From the NCBI RefSeq assembly GCF_029960815.1, contig NZ_JASBRE010000021.1:37821-101820 (forward strand): 64,000 nucleotides of DNA, given 5' to 3'. This DNA comes from Pseudomonas sp. AL03. GTDB taxonomy: Bacteria > Pseudomonadota > Gammaproteobacteria > Pseudomonadales > Pseudomonadaceae. Below the pieces are notes generated by a model, which made no database searches, was not told the origin of the DNA, and was given only the letters and a program-made list of their open reading frames with translations. Of the stretch, positions 26,279 through 33,797 are shown one piece after another. Each line of letters starts with the position of its first letter. The first letter of the stretch is position 1. The translations under genes were made by a program, and so were the position numbers.

Positions 26279-27991
26279 GTGTTCGCCAACCTGTTGATCA
26301 TCCTCGCCTCCTCCCTGGTGGTGATTGCACTGTTCCAGCGCCTGCGATTACCACCGGTGCTGGGCTACCTGTGCGTGGGGCTGATGATCGGGCCGACGGC
26401 GTTCGACTGGATAAATGATAGCGAAGAGTTACCAGACCTCGCAGAGTTGGGCGTGGTGTTCCTGCTGTTCTCCCTCGGTCTGGAATTTTCCCTGTCGAAA
26501 ATGCTCGCATTGCGCCAGGTGGTGTTCGGGCTTGGCAGTCTGCAGGTGTTGTGCTCGGGGATGCTGTTGGGCGGTTTGCTGATATTGCTCGGCATGCCGA
26601 TCACGCCTGCGCTGTTACTCGGCGCCGGCCTGTCGCTGTCATCCACTGCCATTGTCAGTAAAGAGCTGAGCAGTCTTGGCGAGATTTTCAGCAGCCACGG
26701 CCAGAATGCCATCGCCGTGTTGCTGTTCCAGGACATCGTGGCTGTATTGCTGCTGACCCTGGTGCCAGTGTTCGCTGGCAGCAGCGATCAGGCCTGGTAT
26801 TGGGCGCTGCCACTGACGCTGGGGAAAACCGTCGTGTTGTTCGTCGGCCTGCTGCTGGCCAGTCGCTGGGTGCTGCCGAGGCTCTTCCATGAAGTGGCGG
26901 CGGCCCGTTCCGCGGAACTGTTCGTGCTACTGGCGCTGGTCATTGTGCTGCTGACAGCGTGGCTGACTCACCTGCTCGGCCTCTCCCCTGCCCTGGGTGC
27001 GTTTCTCGCCGGCATGCTGCTGGGGGAAAGCCACTACCGGCATCAGATCGAAGCCGACATCCGCCCGTTCCGCGACATCCTGCTCGGGGTGTTCTTCGTC
27101 AGTATCGGCATGTTGATCGACTTGCAGTTGTTCGCCAGCCACGGCCTGCTGATTCTCGGCCTGACCCTGGGATTGTTGCTGATCAAGGGCAGCGTCGTTG
27201 CGCTGCTGGTCAAATGGCGCGGCAGCGATGGTGAAACCGCCTGGCGCAGCGGCTTGGCATTGGCCCAAGGCGGCGAGTTCTGCTTCGCGCTGATGGCACA
27301 GATGCAGCTGAACAAACTGATGCCCGCCGACCTCGGCGGCCTGCTGCTGGCGGCGACCTTCTGTTCGATGCTCGTCACCCCGTTGCTGCTGCGCACCGCG
27401 CCTCGTATCGCCACACGCCTGCACCGCAAACCCAACGAAGAAGCGAAACTTGAAGAAATCAGCGCGCTCAATGCGGGGTTACACAGCCATGTCGTGATAT
27501 GTGGCTACGGTCGCGTCGGCCAGTCCATCGGCCGCTTTTTACGCTACGAGCATCAACCCTACATTGCGCTGGACAGTGATCCGGTGCGAGTCCAGGAAGC
27601 AGCCGTCGCTGAAAGCTGTGTGCATTACGGCGACTCCCGTCGCGGCGAACTGTTGGTTGCCGTAGGGCTGGAGCGCGCAAGGCTGTTGGTGGTTGCGGTC
27701 GACAATACTGACATCGCCCTGCTGATACTCAAGGAGGCACGGCGCTTCAACCCGACCGTGCCGATCCTGGTGCGCACCCGCGATGACAGTCAGTTGGCCG
27801 AGTTGAAGGCGGCCGGTGCCAGCGAAGTCGTGCCCGAGTTGCTGGAGTCCAGCCTGATGCTCGCCTCCCATGCGCTGATCATGCTCGGCTTGCCCGGACA
27901 GCAAGTGCAGGACCGGGTCGATCAGGTGCGGCATGATCGCTATCGCTTGCTGCACGGGTTTTATCCCGGTGCAGACGATGAAGAGAACTAG
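26279..27991 (+). CDS. Kef-type potassium/proton antiporter (CPA2) with TrkA-N domain
   Basis: 570 residues from a GTG at 26279 with CCGGAG six nt upstream. Twelve or so membrane helices span residues 1-380 (LPPVLGYLCVGLMIGPTAF, LLFSLGLEFSLSKM, ALGAFLAGMLLGES, IRPFRDILLGVFFVSIGM), typical of CPA2 exchangers. From ~395 follows a cytosolic RCK/TrkA-N nucleotide-binding domain (VVICGYGRVGQSIGRFLR). The family exports K+ in exchange for H+, often gated by nucleotide or glutathione adducts. No KefF/KefG ancillary protein is adjacent, though a glutaredoxin-like gene diverges upstream. Its stop overlaps the convergent amt gene by 4 bp. Confidence 0.88.
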   Translation: MFANLLIILASSLVVIALFQRLRLPPVLGYLCVGLMIGPTAFDWINDSEELPDLAELGVVFLLFSLGLEFSLSKMLALRQVVFGLGSLQVLCSGMLLGGLLILLGMPITPALLLGAGLSLSSTAIVSKELSSLGEIFSSHGQNAIAVLLFQDIVAVLLLTLVPVFAGSSDQAWYWALPLTLGKTVVLFVGLLLASRWVLPRLFHEVAAARSAELFVLLALVIVLLTAWLTHLLGLSPALGAFLAGMLLGESHYRHQIEADIRPFRDILLGVFFVSIGMLIDLQLFASHGLLILGLTLGLLLIKGSVVALLVKWRGSDGETAWRSGLALAQGGEFCFALMAQMQLNKLMPADLGGLLLAATFCSMLVTPLLLRTAPRIATRLHRKPNEEAKLEEISALNAGLHSHVVICGYGRVGQSIGRFLRYEHQPYIALDSDPVRVQEAAVAESCVHYGDSRRGELLVAVGLERARLLVVAVDNTDIALLILKEARRFNPTVPILVRTRDDSQLAELKAAGASEVVPELLESSLMLASHALIMLGLPGQQVQDRVDQVRHDRYRLLHGFYPGADDEEN

Positions 27992-29196
27992 TCCTGGCTC
28001 ACGGCGCCAATCTTGTGCACCGACAAGTCTGCACCGTAATACTCTTCTTCCTGACTCAGGCGCAAACCATGGAACGCCTTGATCACGCCATACACCGCAA
28101 AACCACCGGTCAGCGCGACGACCACGCCCAGTGCCGTGCCGATCAGTTGACTGATCAGGCTCACACCGCCCAAACCGCCCATAGCACTTTGACCGAAGAT
28201 ACCGCAGGCGATCCCGCCCCAGACGCCACACAAGCCATGCAACGGCCAAACCCCCAACACATCATCGATATGCCATTTGCCTTGGGCCGCGGTAAAGCAC
28301 CAGACGAACAGAGCCCCGGCGATAGCGCCCGTCACCAGTGCTCCCACCGGATGCATCAGATCGGAACCGGCGCAGATCGCCACCAATCCGGCCAGCGGGC
28401 CGTTATGCAGAAAGCCCGGGTCATTGCGCCCGACGATCAGCGCCGCCACGGTACCGCCGACCATGGCCATCAACGAGTTCACCGCCACCAGCCCACTGAC
28501 ACCTTGCAGGGTTTGCGCACTCATCACGTTGAAACCGAACCAGCCAACGATCAGGATCCACGACCCCAACGCCAGAAAGGGAATGCTCGAGGGCGCGAAC
28601 GCCACCAGGCGCCCTTCGCGATAGCGGCCTTGACGTGGCCCGAGCAACAACACCGCTGCCAGCGCCAGCCAACCGCCCATGGCGTGGACCACGACCGAGC
28701 CGGCAAAATCATGGAAGCTGGCGCCAAAGCGTTCCAGCAACCAGGCTTGCAGGCCAAAGTTGCCGTTCCAGATCATCCCCTCAAAGAAGGGATAGATGAA
28801 CGCCACGATCAGTGCCGTCGCGCACAACTGAGGGACGAACCGGGCACGCTCGGCGATCCCCCCGGAAATGATCGCTGGTATCGCCGCAGCAAAGGTCAGC
28901 AGAAAGAAAAACTTCACCAGGCCATAGCCATGATCAGCATTGATCACAGCCGCCGGTTGCATGAAGGTCACCCCATAGGAAATCCAATAGCCTATAAAGA
29001 AGTAGGCCAGGGTCGAAATGGCGAAATCGCTGAGGATCTTCGATAAGGCGTTGACCTGGTTCTTTTGTCGAACCGTGCCGACTTCGAGAAAGGCGAAACC
29101 GGCGTGCATCGCCAGCACCATGACCGCGCCGGTCAGAATGAACAACGTATTAGAGCTATGGACCAGACTGTCCACAGCGCTTTGCAGATTTTCCAT
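27988..29196 (-). CDS. amt: Ammonium transporter, Amt family
   Basis: 402 residues with eleven membrane helices. Amt hallmarks: NTLFILTGAVMVLAMHAGFAFLE (helix 1), FDFAGS-type segment SFHDFAGSVVVHAMGG with the conserved Asp and first pore His, and DVLGVWPLHGLCGVWGG with the second pore His. It conducts ammonium across the inner membrane. Unlike the usual pair, no glnK gene lies beside it, so PII control is not evident from context. It overlaps the Kef-type gene tail-to-tail by 4 bp. Confidence 0.9.
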   Translation of the reverse strand: MENLQSAVDSLVHSSNTLFILTGAVMVLAMHAGFAFLEVGTVRQKNQVNALSKILSDFAISTLAYFFIGYWISYGVTFMQPAAVINADHGYGLVKFFFLLTFAAAIPAIISGGIAERARFVPQLCATALIVAFIYPFFEGMIWNGNFGLQAWLLERFGASFHDFAGSVVVHAMGGWLALAAVLLLGPRQGRYREGRLVAFAPSSIPFLALGSWILIVGWFGFNVMSAQTLQGVSGLVAVNSLMAMVGGTVAALIVGRNDPGFLHNGPLAGLVAICAGSDLMHPVGALVTGAIAGALFVWCFTAAQGKWHIDDVLGVWPLHGLCGVWGGIACGIFGQSAMGGLGGVSLISQLIGTALGVVVALTGGFAVYGVIKAFHGLRLSQEEEYYGADLSVHKIGAVSQD

Positions 29197-29522
29197 GGGT
29201 TGGCAGACCTTAAGGCTGAAAAAAGCACCAAAGCAGTTCGCGCAAACAATTCATGCACCAAGTTGCGACTTGCCGGAATCAAGGAGCCGATCGCGGTGAA
29301 CCGCTTTGGCGCACAAAATTCATGAAGGCAAATCAAGACCGGGACGATTGCGCGAGTTTTGATTGTTTGAGTTAAGGTTTTACTGAAATCATGCCCAGCA
29401 ACAGCGCAACGGCGCAGGCAAACGCACCACGACGTAGCAAAAGTTGTACCAGTCATTTGTACTGAACCTTCGCGCAAGGCTCATACTCGAAAGCAACAGA
29501 AACCACTTACGGAGATCCACCC
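29197..29522. promoter_or_regulatory. Divergent intergenic region between amt and the ElaB-like operon
   Basis: About 325 bp without a credible gene. I looked for a sigma-54 promoter for amt and found no good GG-N10-GC match. AATTCATG occurs twice in the same orientation (near 29247 and 29317). RBS GGAGATCCACCC immediately precedes the next gene. Confidence 0.3.
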
Positions 29523-29837
29523 ATGGCCAGCATCAAGGCAAAGACTGCTCAAGAGATCCTGATGAACGATTTTCAGACACTGGTCAGCGACACCGAACGG
29601 TTGCTGGAACACACCGCCTCCTTGGCCGGCGATCAGGCCGATGAGTTGCGTGAGCAGATCCACGACAGTCTGTTGCGTGCCCGCGAAACCTTGAAATTGA
29701 CCGAAGATTCCCTGCGCGAACGCGGCCAGGCCGCCGTCACCGCCACCGAAGATTACGTTCAGGCAAATCCATGGCAATCGGTCGGAATCGCGGCTGGCGT
29801 AGGTTTCCTGATTGGTTTGCTGGCAACGCGGCGCTGA
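29523..29837 (+). CDS. DUF883/ElaB-YqjD family membrane-anchored ribosome-associated-type protein
   Basis: 104 residues: a long amphipathic helical region (DFQTLVSDTERLLEHTASLAGDQADELREQIHDSLLRARETLKLTEDSLRER) and a C-terminal membrane anchor ending in the family signature NPWQSVGIAAGVGFLIGLLATRR. In E. coli, ElaB/YqjD-type proteins attach to the inner membrane and bind ribosomes in stationary phase. First of a three-gene unit: the next start is 1 nt after its stop. RBS GGAG is 10 nt upstream. Confidence 0.88.
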   Translation: MASIKAKTAQEILMNDFQTLVSDTERLLEHTASLAGDQADELREQIHDSLLRARETLKLTEDSLRERGQAAVTATEDYVQANPWQSVGIAAGVGFLIGLLATRR

Positions 29838-29838
29838 T

Positions 29839-30228
29839 ATGGCGATCGGCGAATCCGGCTCGTCCGCGACGGGCACAAGCTCCTCTCCGCGGCGCCTGGG
29901 TGCCGCTTTTCTTGGATTGCTGCACAGCCATGTCGAACTATTCGGCATCGAATTGCAGGAACAAAAAGCGCGCACTGTAAGCCTGTTGCTGTTTGCAGGC
30001 CTGGCGCTGGTTTTTGCCTTGCTGTTACTGGTGGGGTTGTCGACGCTGGTGATGATCCTGTTTTGGGACACCTATCGCCTGGCGGCCATCATTGGGCTCT
30101 GCGTGTTCTACACACTCGCGGCCATATTCTGTGCAATGCGCTTGAGAGCGGCGATTTTCGATGAATCCTCGCCCTTCCACGGCACCCTGGAAGAATTGGC
30201 CAATGATCGGGAGCGCCTGCTGCCATGA
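29839..30228 (+). CDS. YqjE-like membrane protein (phage holin superfamily, DUF1469)
   Basis: 129 residues with two or three membrane helices (VSLLLFAGLALVFALLLLVGLSTLVMILFW and LAAIIGLCVFYTLAAIFCAM) after an amphipathic N-terminus (LGLLHSHVELFGIELQEQK). It matches the DUF1469/YqjE family, sometimes labelled phage holin family, but the context is a chromosomal yqjDEK-like unit, not a prophage. Starts 1 nt after the previous stop and overlaps the next gene by 4 nt. Function is unknown; probably an envelope stress or stationary-phase protein. Confidence 0.83.
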   Translation: MAIGESGSSATGTSSSPRRLGAAFLGLLHSHVELFGIELQEQKARTVSLLLFAGLALVFALLLLVGLSTLVMILFWDTYRLAAIIGLCVFYTLAAIFCAMRLRAAIFDESSPFHGTLEELANDRERLLP

Positions 30229-30566
30229 GCCTGCCTGAACTGCCTCACAACAGCTCGCGCACAGAAATGCGCAAAGCGCTGATCCGCCTGCGCATGGAAA
30301 TGCATCGCCAGGAAATTCGCCACGAATCCCGGGAATTGCTGCAACCCTTGCAGCGCATGCGCGGGATGACGCAAAACCTGCACGATGGTTTCGGCATCAA
30401 GCACGCCCCACTCTGGGGCGTGGCAGCCGTCACCTTGCTGGGCTTTTTGACTGGCAAGGGTGCCAAGAGCGGTGGCATAAGCAGCCTCACTCGACTGGTT
30501 CGTCTGGGCACCACGCTGGGGCCGCTGATCAAGCTGGTCATGCTGGGCTCTTCGCGCAACCGCTAA
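30225..30566 (+). CDS. YqjK-like hypothetical protein, third gene of the ElaB/YqjE unit
   Basis: 113 residues, start overlapping the YqjE-like stop (ATGA). The N-terminus is highly charged and helical (RTEMRKALIRLRMEMHRQEIRHESRELLQPLQRMR), followed by a hydrophobic segment (APLWGVAAVTLLGFLTGKG) and a Gly/Leu-rich tail with a second weak hydrophobic run. Position and charge pattern suggest the YqjK-like partner, but similarity is weak and I call it on context. Confidence 0.6.
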   Translation: MSLPELPHNSSRTEMRKALIRLRMEMHRQEIRHESRELLQPLQRMRGMTQNLHDGFGIKHAPLWGVAAVTLLGFLTGKGAKSGGISSLTRLVRLGTTLGPLIKLVMLGSSRNR

Positions 30567-30600
30567 AGCCACCCTCTGGCTGCATTCTTGCAACATCATC

Positions 30601-30632
30601 GGGATGAACCTCTTTATCGAGGGGTTCAATCC
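30601..30632. repeat. Inverted repeat in the gap before the IS remnant
   Basis: GGATGAACC and GGTTCAATCC flank a central CTCTTTATCGAGG, forming an imperfect hairpin without a T-run. It lies just after the YqjK-like gene and could be a degenerate terminator or an IS-derived end. Confidence 0.3.
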
Positions 30633-30682
30633 TGCGTGCCTGACCGGTGACCAGGTTTTACCCCAGAACAAGACCTAACCAA

Positions 30683-30835
30683 GGAGGCCTCAGGGCTCTG
30701 GCGTTCAAGTGGATCCGCATCGTTTATCGGTGCTGGAAGACCAGCACCGTGTACGACGAAAACGTTTATTTACAGACCTTGCTTCGGCACGGCTCGCCTT
30801 TGATCAGCGAGCCGGACACAGCAACATCGTGTTGA
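30683..30835 (+). pseudogene. C-terminal remnant of an IS110-like transposase
   Basis: About 50 codons ending in a stop at 30833-30835 translate as LRALAFKWIRIVYRCWKTSTVYDENVYLQTL followed by RHGSPL. I recognise this as the characteristic extreme C-terminus of IS110-group transposases (KWIRIxxRCWxxxxxYDExxYL). The rest of the element is missing upstream; the preceding gene ends at 30566. IS110-type elements of pseudomonads often target REP sequences, and a REP lies 60 bp downstream. Family call from memory of the motif. Confidence 0.55.
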
Positions 30836-30896
30836 CGGAAAGGCTCAGGGCGTGATGACGGCAGGTCAATCGATAATGGAGTGCCTGACACACCCT

Positions 30897-30932
30897 CATC
30901 GCCGGCAAGCCGTGCTCCTACAGGTGTGCGTG
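30897..30932. repeat. REP element (single)
   Basis: Contains ATCGCCGGCAAGCCGTGCTC followed by CTACAGG, the typical Pseudomonas REP sequence (GCCGGCAAGCC with CTCCTACAG). A single copy, not the inverted pair seen at 52127 and 61567. Confidence 0.75.
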
Positions 30933-31002
30933 TTTTTCCCTTGCAGGCCATGACGCGAAACGGGAAGCTAGGGGCTCAGTCACCTGACGGAGAGAACCAG
31001 CC

Positions 31003-32331
31003 TTGGATTGGCAAACCCTGCTTACCCGCGAACGCCTCGGAAAGCCTCTGCACAGCCCGGAAGAACTCGGCCGCAGCCCTTTCCACAAAGACCACGACCG
31101 CATCATTTTCTCGGGAGCGTTCCGCCGCCTCGGGCGTAAGACCCAGGTCCATCCGGTCACCAGCAACGATCATATCCATACGCGCCTGACCCACTCGCTG
31201 GAAGTCAGCTGTGTCGGCCGTTCGCTGGGCATGCGCGTCGGCGAAACCATCCGCAGCGCCTTGCCCGACTGGTGCGAGCCCAGCGACCTGGGGATGGTGG
31301 TGCAATCGGCTTGCCTGGCCCATGACATCGGCAATCCGCCCTTCGGACACTCCGGTGAAGACGCGATTCGCCACTGGTTCCAGCAAGCCGCCGGCCGTGG
31401 CTGGCTGGATGCAATGAGCGAAGTCGAACGCAATGACTTCCTCAACTTCGAAGGCAATGCCCAGGGCTTTCGGGTACTCACCCAGCTGGAATATCACCAG
31501 TTCGACGGCGGTACCCGGCTGACCTACGCCACGCTGGGTACTTATCTGAAGTATCCATGGACTGCAAAACACGCGGATTCACTGGGCTATAAGAAACACA
31601 AGTTCGGTTGCTATCAGAGCGAATTGTCGCTACTGGAACAGATCGCCCATAAACTCGGTCTGCCGCAACTCGAGGAACAGCGCTGGGCGCGCCATCCGCT
31701 CGTGTATCTGATGGAGGCTGCCGATGACATCTGCTACGCGCTGATCGACCTGGAAGATGGTCTGGAGATGGAGCTGCTGGAATACGCCGAAGTCGAGGCC
31801 CTGTTGCTGGACCTTGTAGGTGACGATTTGCCGGAAACCTACCGCCAGCTCGGTCCACAGGATTCGCGTCGGCGCAAACTGGCGATCCTGCGAGGCAAAG
31901 CCATTGAACACCTGACCAACGCCGCAGCCCGCGCCTTTGTCGAGCAACAGGACGCGTTGCTGGCCGGTACGCTGCCCGGTGATCTGGTGGAGCACATGCA
32001 CGGTCCCGCCAAGCGTTGCGTACTGAATGCCAAGGACATGGCGCGCAAAAAAATCTTTCAGGACAAGCGCAAGACCCTGCATGAAATCGGCGCATACACC
32101 ACGCTGGAAATCCTGCTCAACGCCTTCTGCGGCGCGGCACTGGAACAGCATAACGGTCGAACGCCGTCCTTCAAGAGTCGCCGCATCCTCGACCTGTTGG
32201 GCAATAATGCACCCGACCCTCACGGCCCATTGCACACCTCGTTTCTACGGATGATTGACTTCATCGCCGGTATGACCGACAGCTATGCGAGCGAAATGGC
32301 GCTGGAGATGACGGGTCGTTCGAGCCACTGA
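31003..32331 (+). CDS. dgt: Deoxyguanosinetriphosphate triphosphohydrolase (dGTPase)
   Basis: 442 residues from a TTG with GGAGAG upstream. HD-domain dNTPase: RIIFSGAFRRLGRKTQVHP, HTRLTHSLEVSCVGRSLG (first metal His), LAHDIGNPPFGHSGEDAI (HD pair) and ADDICYALIDLEDGLE (later Asp). It hydrolyses dNTPs, classically dGTP, to the nucleoside and triphosphate; some Pseudomonas members accept several dNTPs. It starts shortly after the REP/IS remnant region, which therefore lies in its upstream region. Confidence 0.92.
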   Translation: MDWQTLLTRERLGKPLHSPEELGRSPFHKDHDRIIFSGAFRRLGRKTQVHPVTSNDHIHTRLTHSLEVSCVGRSLGMRVGETIRSALPDWCEPSDLGMVVQSACLAHDIGNPPFGHSGEDAIRHWFQQAAGRGWLDAMSEVERNDFLNFEGNAQGFRVLTQLEYHQFDGGTRLTYATLGTYLKYPWTAKHADSLGYKKHKFGCYQSELSLLEQIAHKLGLPQLEEQRWARHPLVYLMEAADDICYALIDLEDGLEMELLEYAEVEALLLDLVGDDLPETYRQLGPQDSRRRKLAILRGKAIEHLTNAAARAFVEQQDALLAGTLPGDLVEHMHGPAKRCVLNAKDMARKKIFQDKRKTLHEIGAYTTLEILLNAFCGAALEQHNGRTPSFKSRRILDLLGNNAPDPHGPLHTSFLRMIDFIAGMTDSYASEMALEMTGRSSH

Positions 32332-32503
32332 TGAGACCCGGTTGATCAGCCATTACGCCGCCTGCAATGGTTGATTTACCTCTCAAAAACCCAAATGCAC
32401 TCAACGTTCGCCGAATCCCCCTACAACATGTGCTGAGCTAGCTGATCGATTATTCAGTAACCTCGCGAAATAATCCCGCTTCTCTCAGTTCGACAGAAGA
32501 AGC

Positions 32504-32908
32504 GTGAATAATCCTATGTTCAAAGACGATCTGCGCATCTTGCTGGTGGAAGATCATCCCTTTCAACTCAAGGCGACTCAATACCTGCTTGAGAGTTATG
32601 GTTTCACCCAACTGACCACCACCGACAGTGCCGATGGCGCGCTGCAACAAATGCTCAAGGCTGTGCAACCGTTTGATATTCTTTTATGCGATCAATGTCT
32701 GCCCGACCTCTCCGGGCTCGAGCTGGTTGAATTCGCCAGCCACCGGGGGATGATTAGACAGGCAATACTGTTAAGTAGCCTGACATCCGCTGAACTGGAC
32801 GAACTTGAAAAAAAGGCCAACGAACACGGGCTGCCACTATTGGGTTACTTGATCAAGCCGCTGAAACAATCAGAATTTAGGAACTTGTTGACCTTGGCCT
32901 CACTGTAA
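32504..32908 (+). CDS. Stand-alone receiver domain (response regulator)
   Basis: About 134 residues from a GTG at 32504 (an ATG at 32516 is also possible). A single REC domain: LRILLVEDHPFQLKATQYLLESYGF, phosphoacceptor Asp in DILLCDQCLPDLSGLELVEF, conserved Ser/Thr in ILLSSLTS and Lys in GYLIKPLKQSEF. No output domain follows. It resembles receivers that shuttle phosphoryl groups or regulate kinases. It lies 255 bp upstream of the regulator/hybrid-kinase/HD-GYP cluster on the same strand and may belong to that relay. Confidence 0.82.
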   Translation: MNNPMFKDDLRILLVEDHPFQLKATQYLLESYGFTQLTTTDSADGALQQMLKAVQPFDILLCDQCLPDLSGLELVEFASHRGMIRQAILLSSLTSAELDELEKKANEHGLPLLGYLIKPLKQSEFRNLLTLASL

Positions 32909-33162
32909 AAAACGCACACCAAACGCACTAAAAATTTCGCACAAATAGAACTCGAAACTTGCAACCCAACACTTGCAACACCTCGAATGCCCCTCAACAA
33001 ACTTCGCCCTTCTTCATAAAAAATCCAGTTGATACGTAGTCCTATTCCTCTTCATCTGTAGGAATCATCCTATATTACCGCTACAGGTCCGTCAGTTCAT
33101 GCGTCACCTCAACTATCTGAGCTAAGGTGCGCGCTTTATTTGAGCTCGTATGGGATTTGATT
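32909..33162 (+). promoter_or_regulatory. AT-rich promoter region of the regulator/hybrid kinase/HD-GYP cluster
   Basis: No gene. The first 110 nt are strikingly poor in G on the plus strand. Near 33056-33090 lies an inverted pair CTGTAG/CTACAG with TAGGA-ATCA-TCCTA inside it. TGTAGGAA within this resembles half-sites used by EvgA/BvgA-type regulators, so autoregulation by the regulator encoded next is possible. Inference. Confidence 0.4.
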
Positions 33163-33789
33163 ATGAACTCCGTTTTTATTGTCGACGATCACCCGGTCAT
33201 CCGCCTTGCCGTCAGAATGTTGCTTGAACATGAAGGTTACAAAGTCGTCGGCGAAACTGATAATGGGGTCGATGCCATGCAGATGGTTCGCGAATGCACG
33301 CCCGACCTGGTCATTCTCGACATCAGCATTCCCAAATTGGACGGGTTGGAAGTTCTCGCCCGATTCAACGCAATGAGTACCCGTCTCAAAACATTGGTGT
33401 TAACAGCGCAGTGCCCGACACTTTTTGGTATTCGCTGCATGCAATCCGGCGCATCGGGCTATGTGTGCAAACAGGAAGACCTGAGTGAACTGGTCAGTGC
33501 TATAAAAGCCGTATTGTCAGGTTACAACTATTTCCCAAGTCAGGCCTTGAATCCTGTTCGCAGTGATGACGCGCGCTTTACCGACCTGGAACTGTTCAAG
33601 TCAGTCAATGACCGAGAACTGATGGTATTGCAACTCTTTGCCCAGGGACGCACCAACAAGGAAATTGCCAAAGGTATGTTTCTGAGCAACAAGACTGTCA
33701 GCACTTATAAAAAACGCCTCATGCAAAAACTCAAAGCCAAATCCTTGGTTGAACTCATCGATATGGCAAAACGTAACGCCTTAGTGTGA
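33163..33789 (+). CDS. LuxR-type response regulator (BvgA/EvgA-like)
   Basis: 208 residues from the ATG at 33163. Receiver: VFIVDDHPVIRLAVRMLLEHEGY, phosphoacceptor Asp in LVILDISIPKLDGLEVL, Thr in VLTAQ, Lys in GYVCKQEDL. LuxR-type helix-turn-helix at the C-terminus (VNDRELMVLQLFAQGRTNKEIAKGMFLSNKTVSTYKKRLMQKL). Both halves resemble BvgA/EvgA. The matching kinase begins 8 nt after its stop, which makes them partners. The HD-GYP gene follows, suggesting that the relay also governs c-di-GMP levels. Confidence 0.87.
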   Translation: MNSVFIVDDHPVIRLAVRMLLEHEGYKVVGETDNGVDAMQMVRECTPDLVILDISIPKLDGLEVLARFNAMSTRLKTLVLTAQCPTLFGIRCMQSGASGYVCKQEDLSELVSAIKAVLSGYNYFPSQALNPVRSDDARFTDLELFKSVNDRELMVLQLFAQGRTNKEIAKGMFLSNKTVSTYKKRLMQKLKAKSLVELIDMAKRNALV

Positions 33790-33797
33790 GAGACAGG

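Noticed and set aside
29197..29350. Sigma-54 promoter for amt
   Set aside because: No GG-N10-GC pair with proper flanks on the minus strand.
29839..30228. Prophage holin
   Set aside because: The family name mentions holins, but the gene is the middle of a yqjDEK-like chromosomal unit, with no other phage genes nearby.
33056..33090. Definite EvgA/BvgA binding box
   Set aside because: TGTAGGAA resembles a half-site, but the second half is imperfect and I cannot recall the consensus with certainty. Kept only as a hint.
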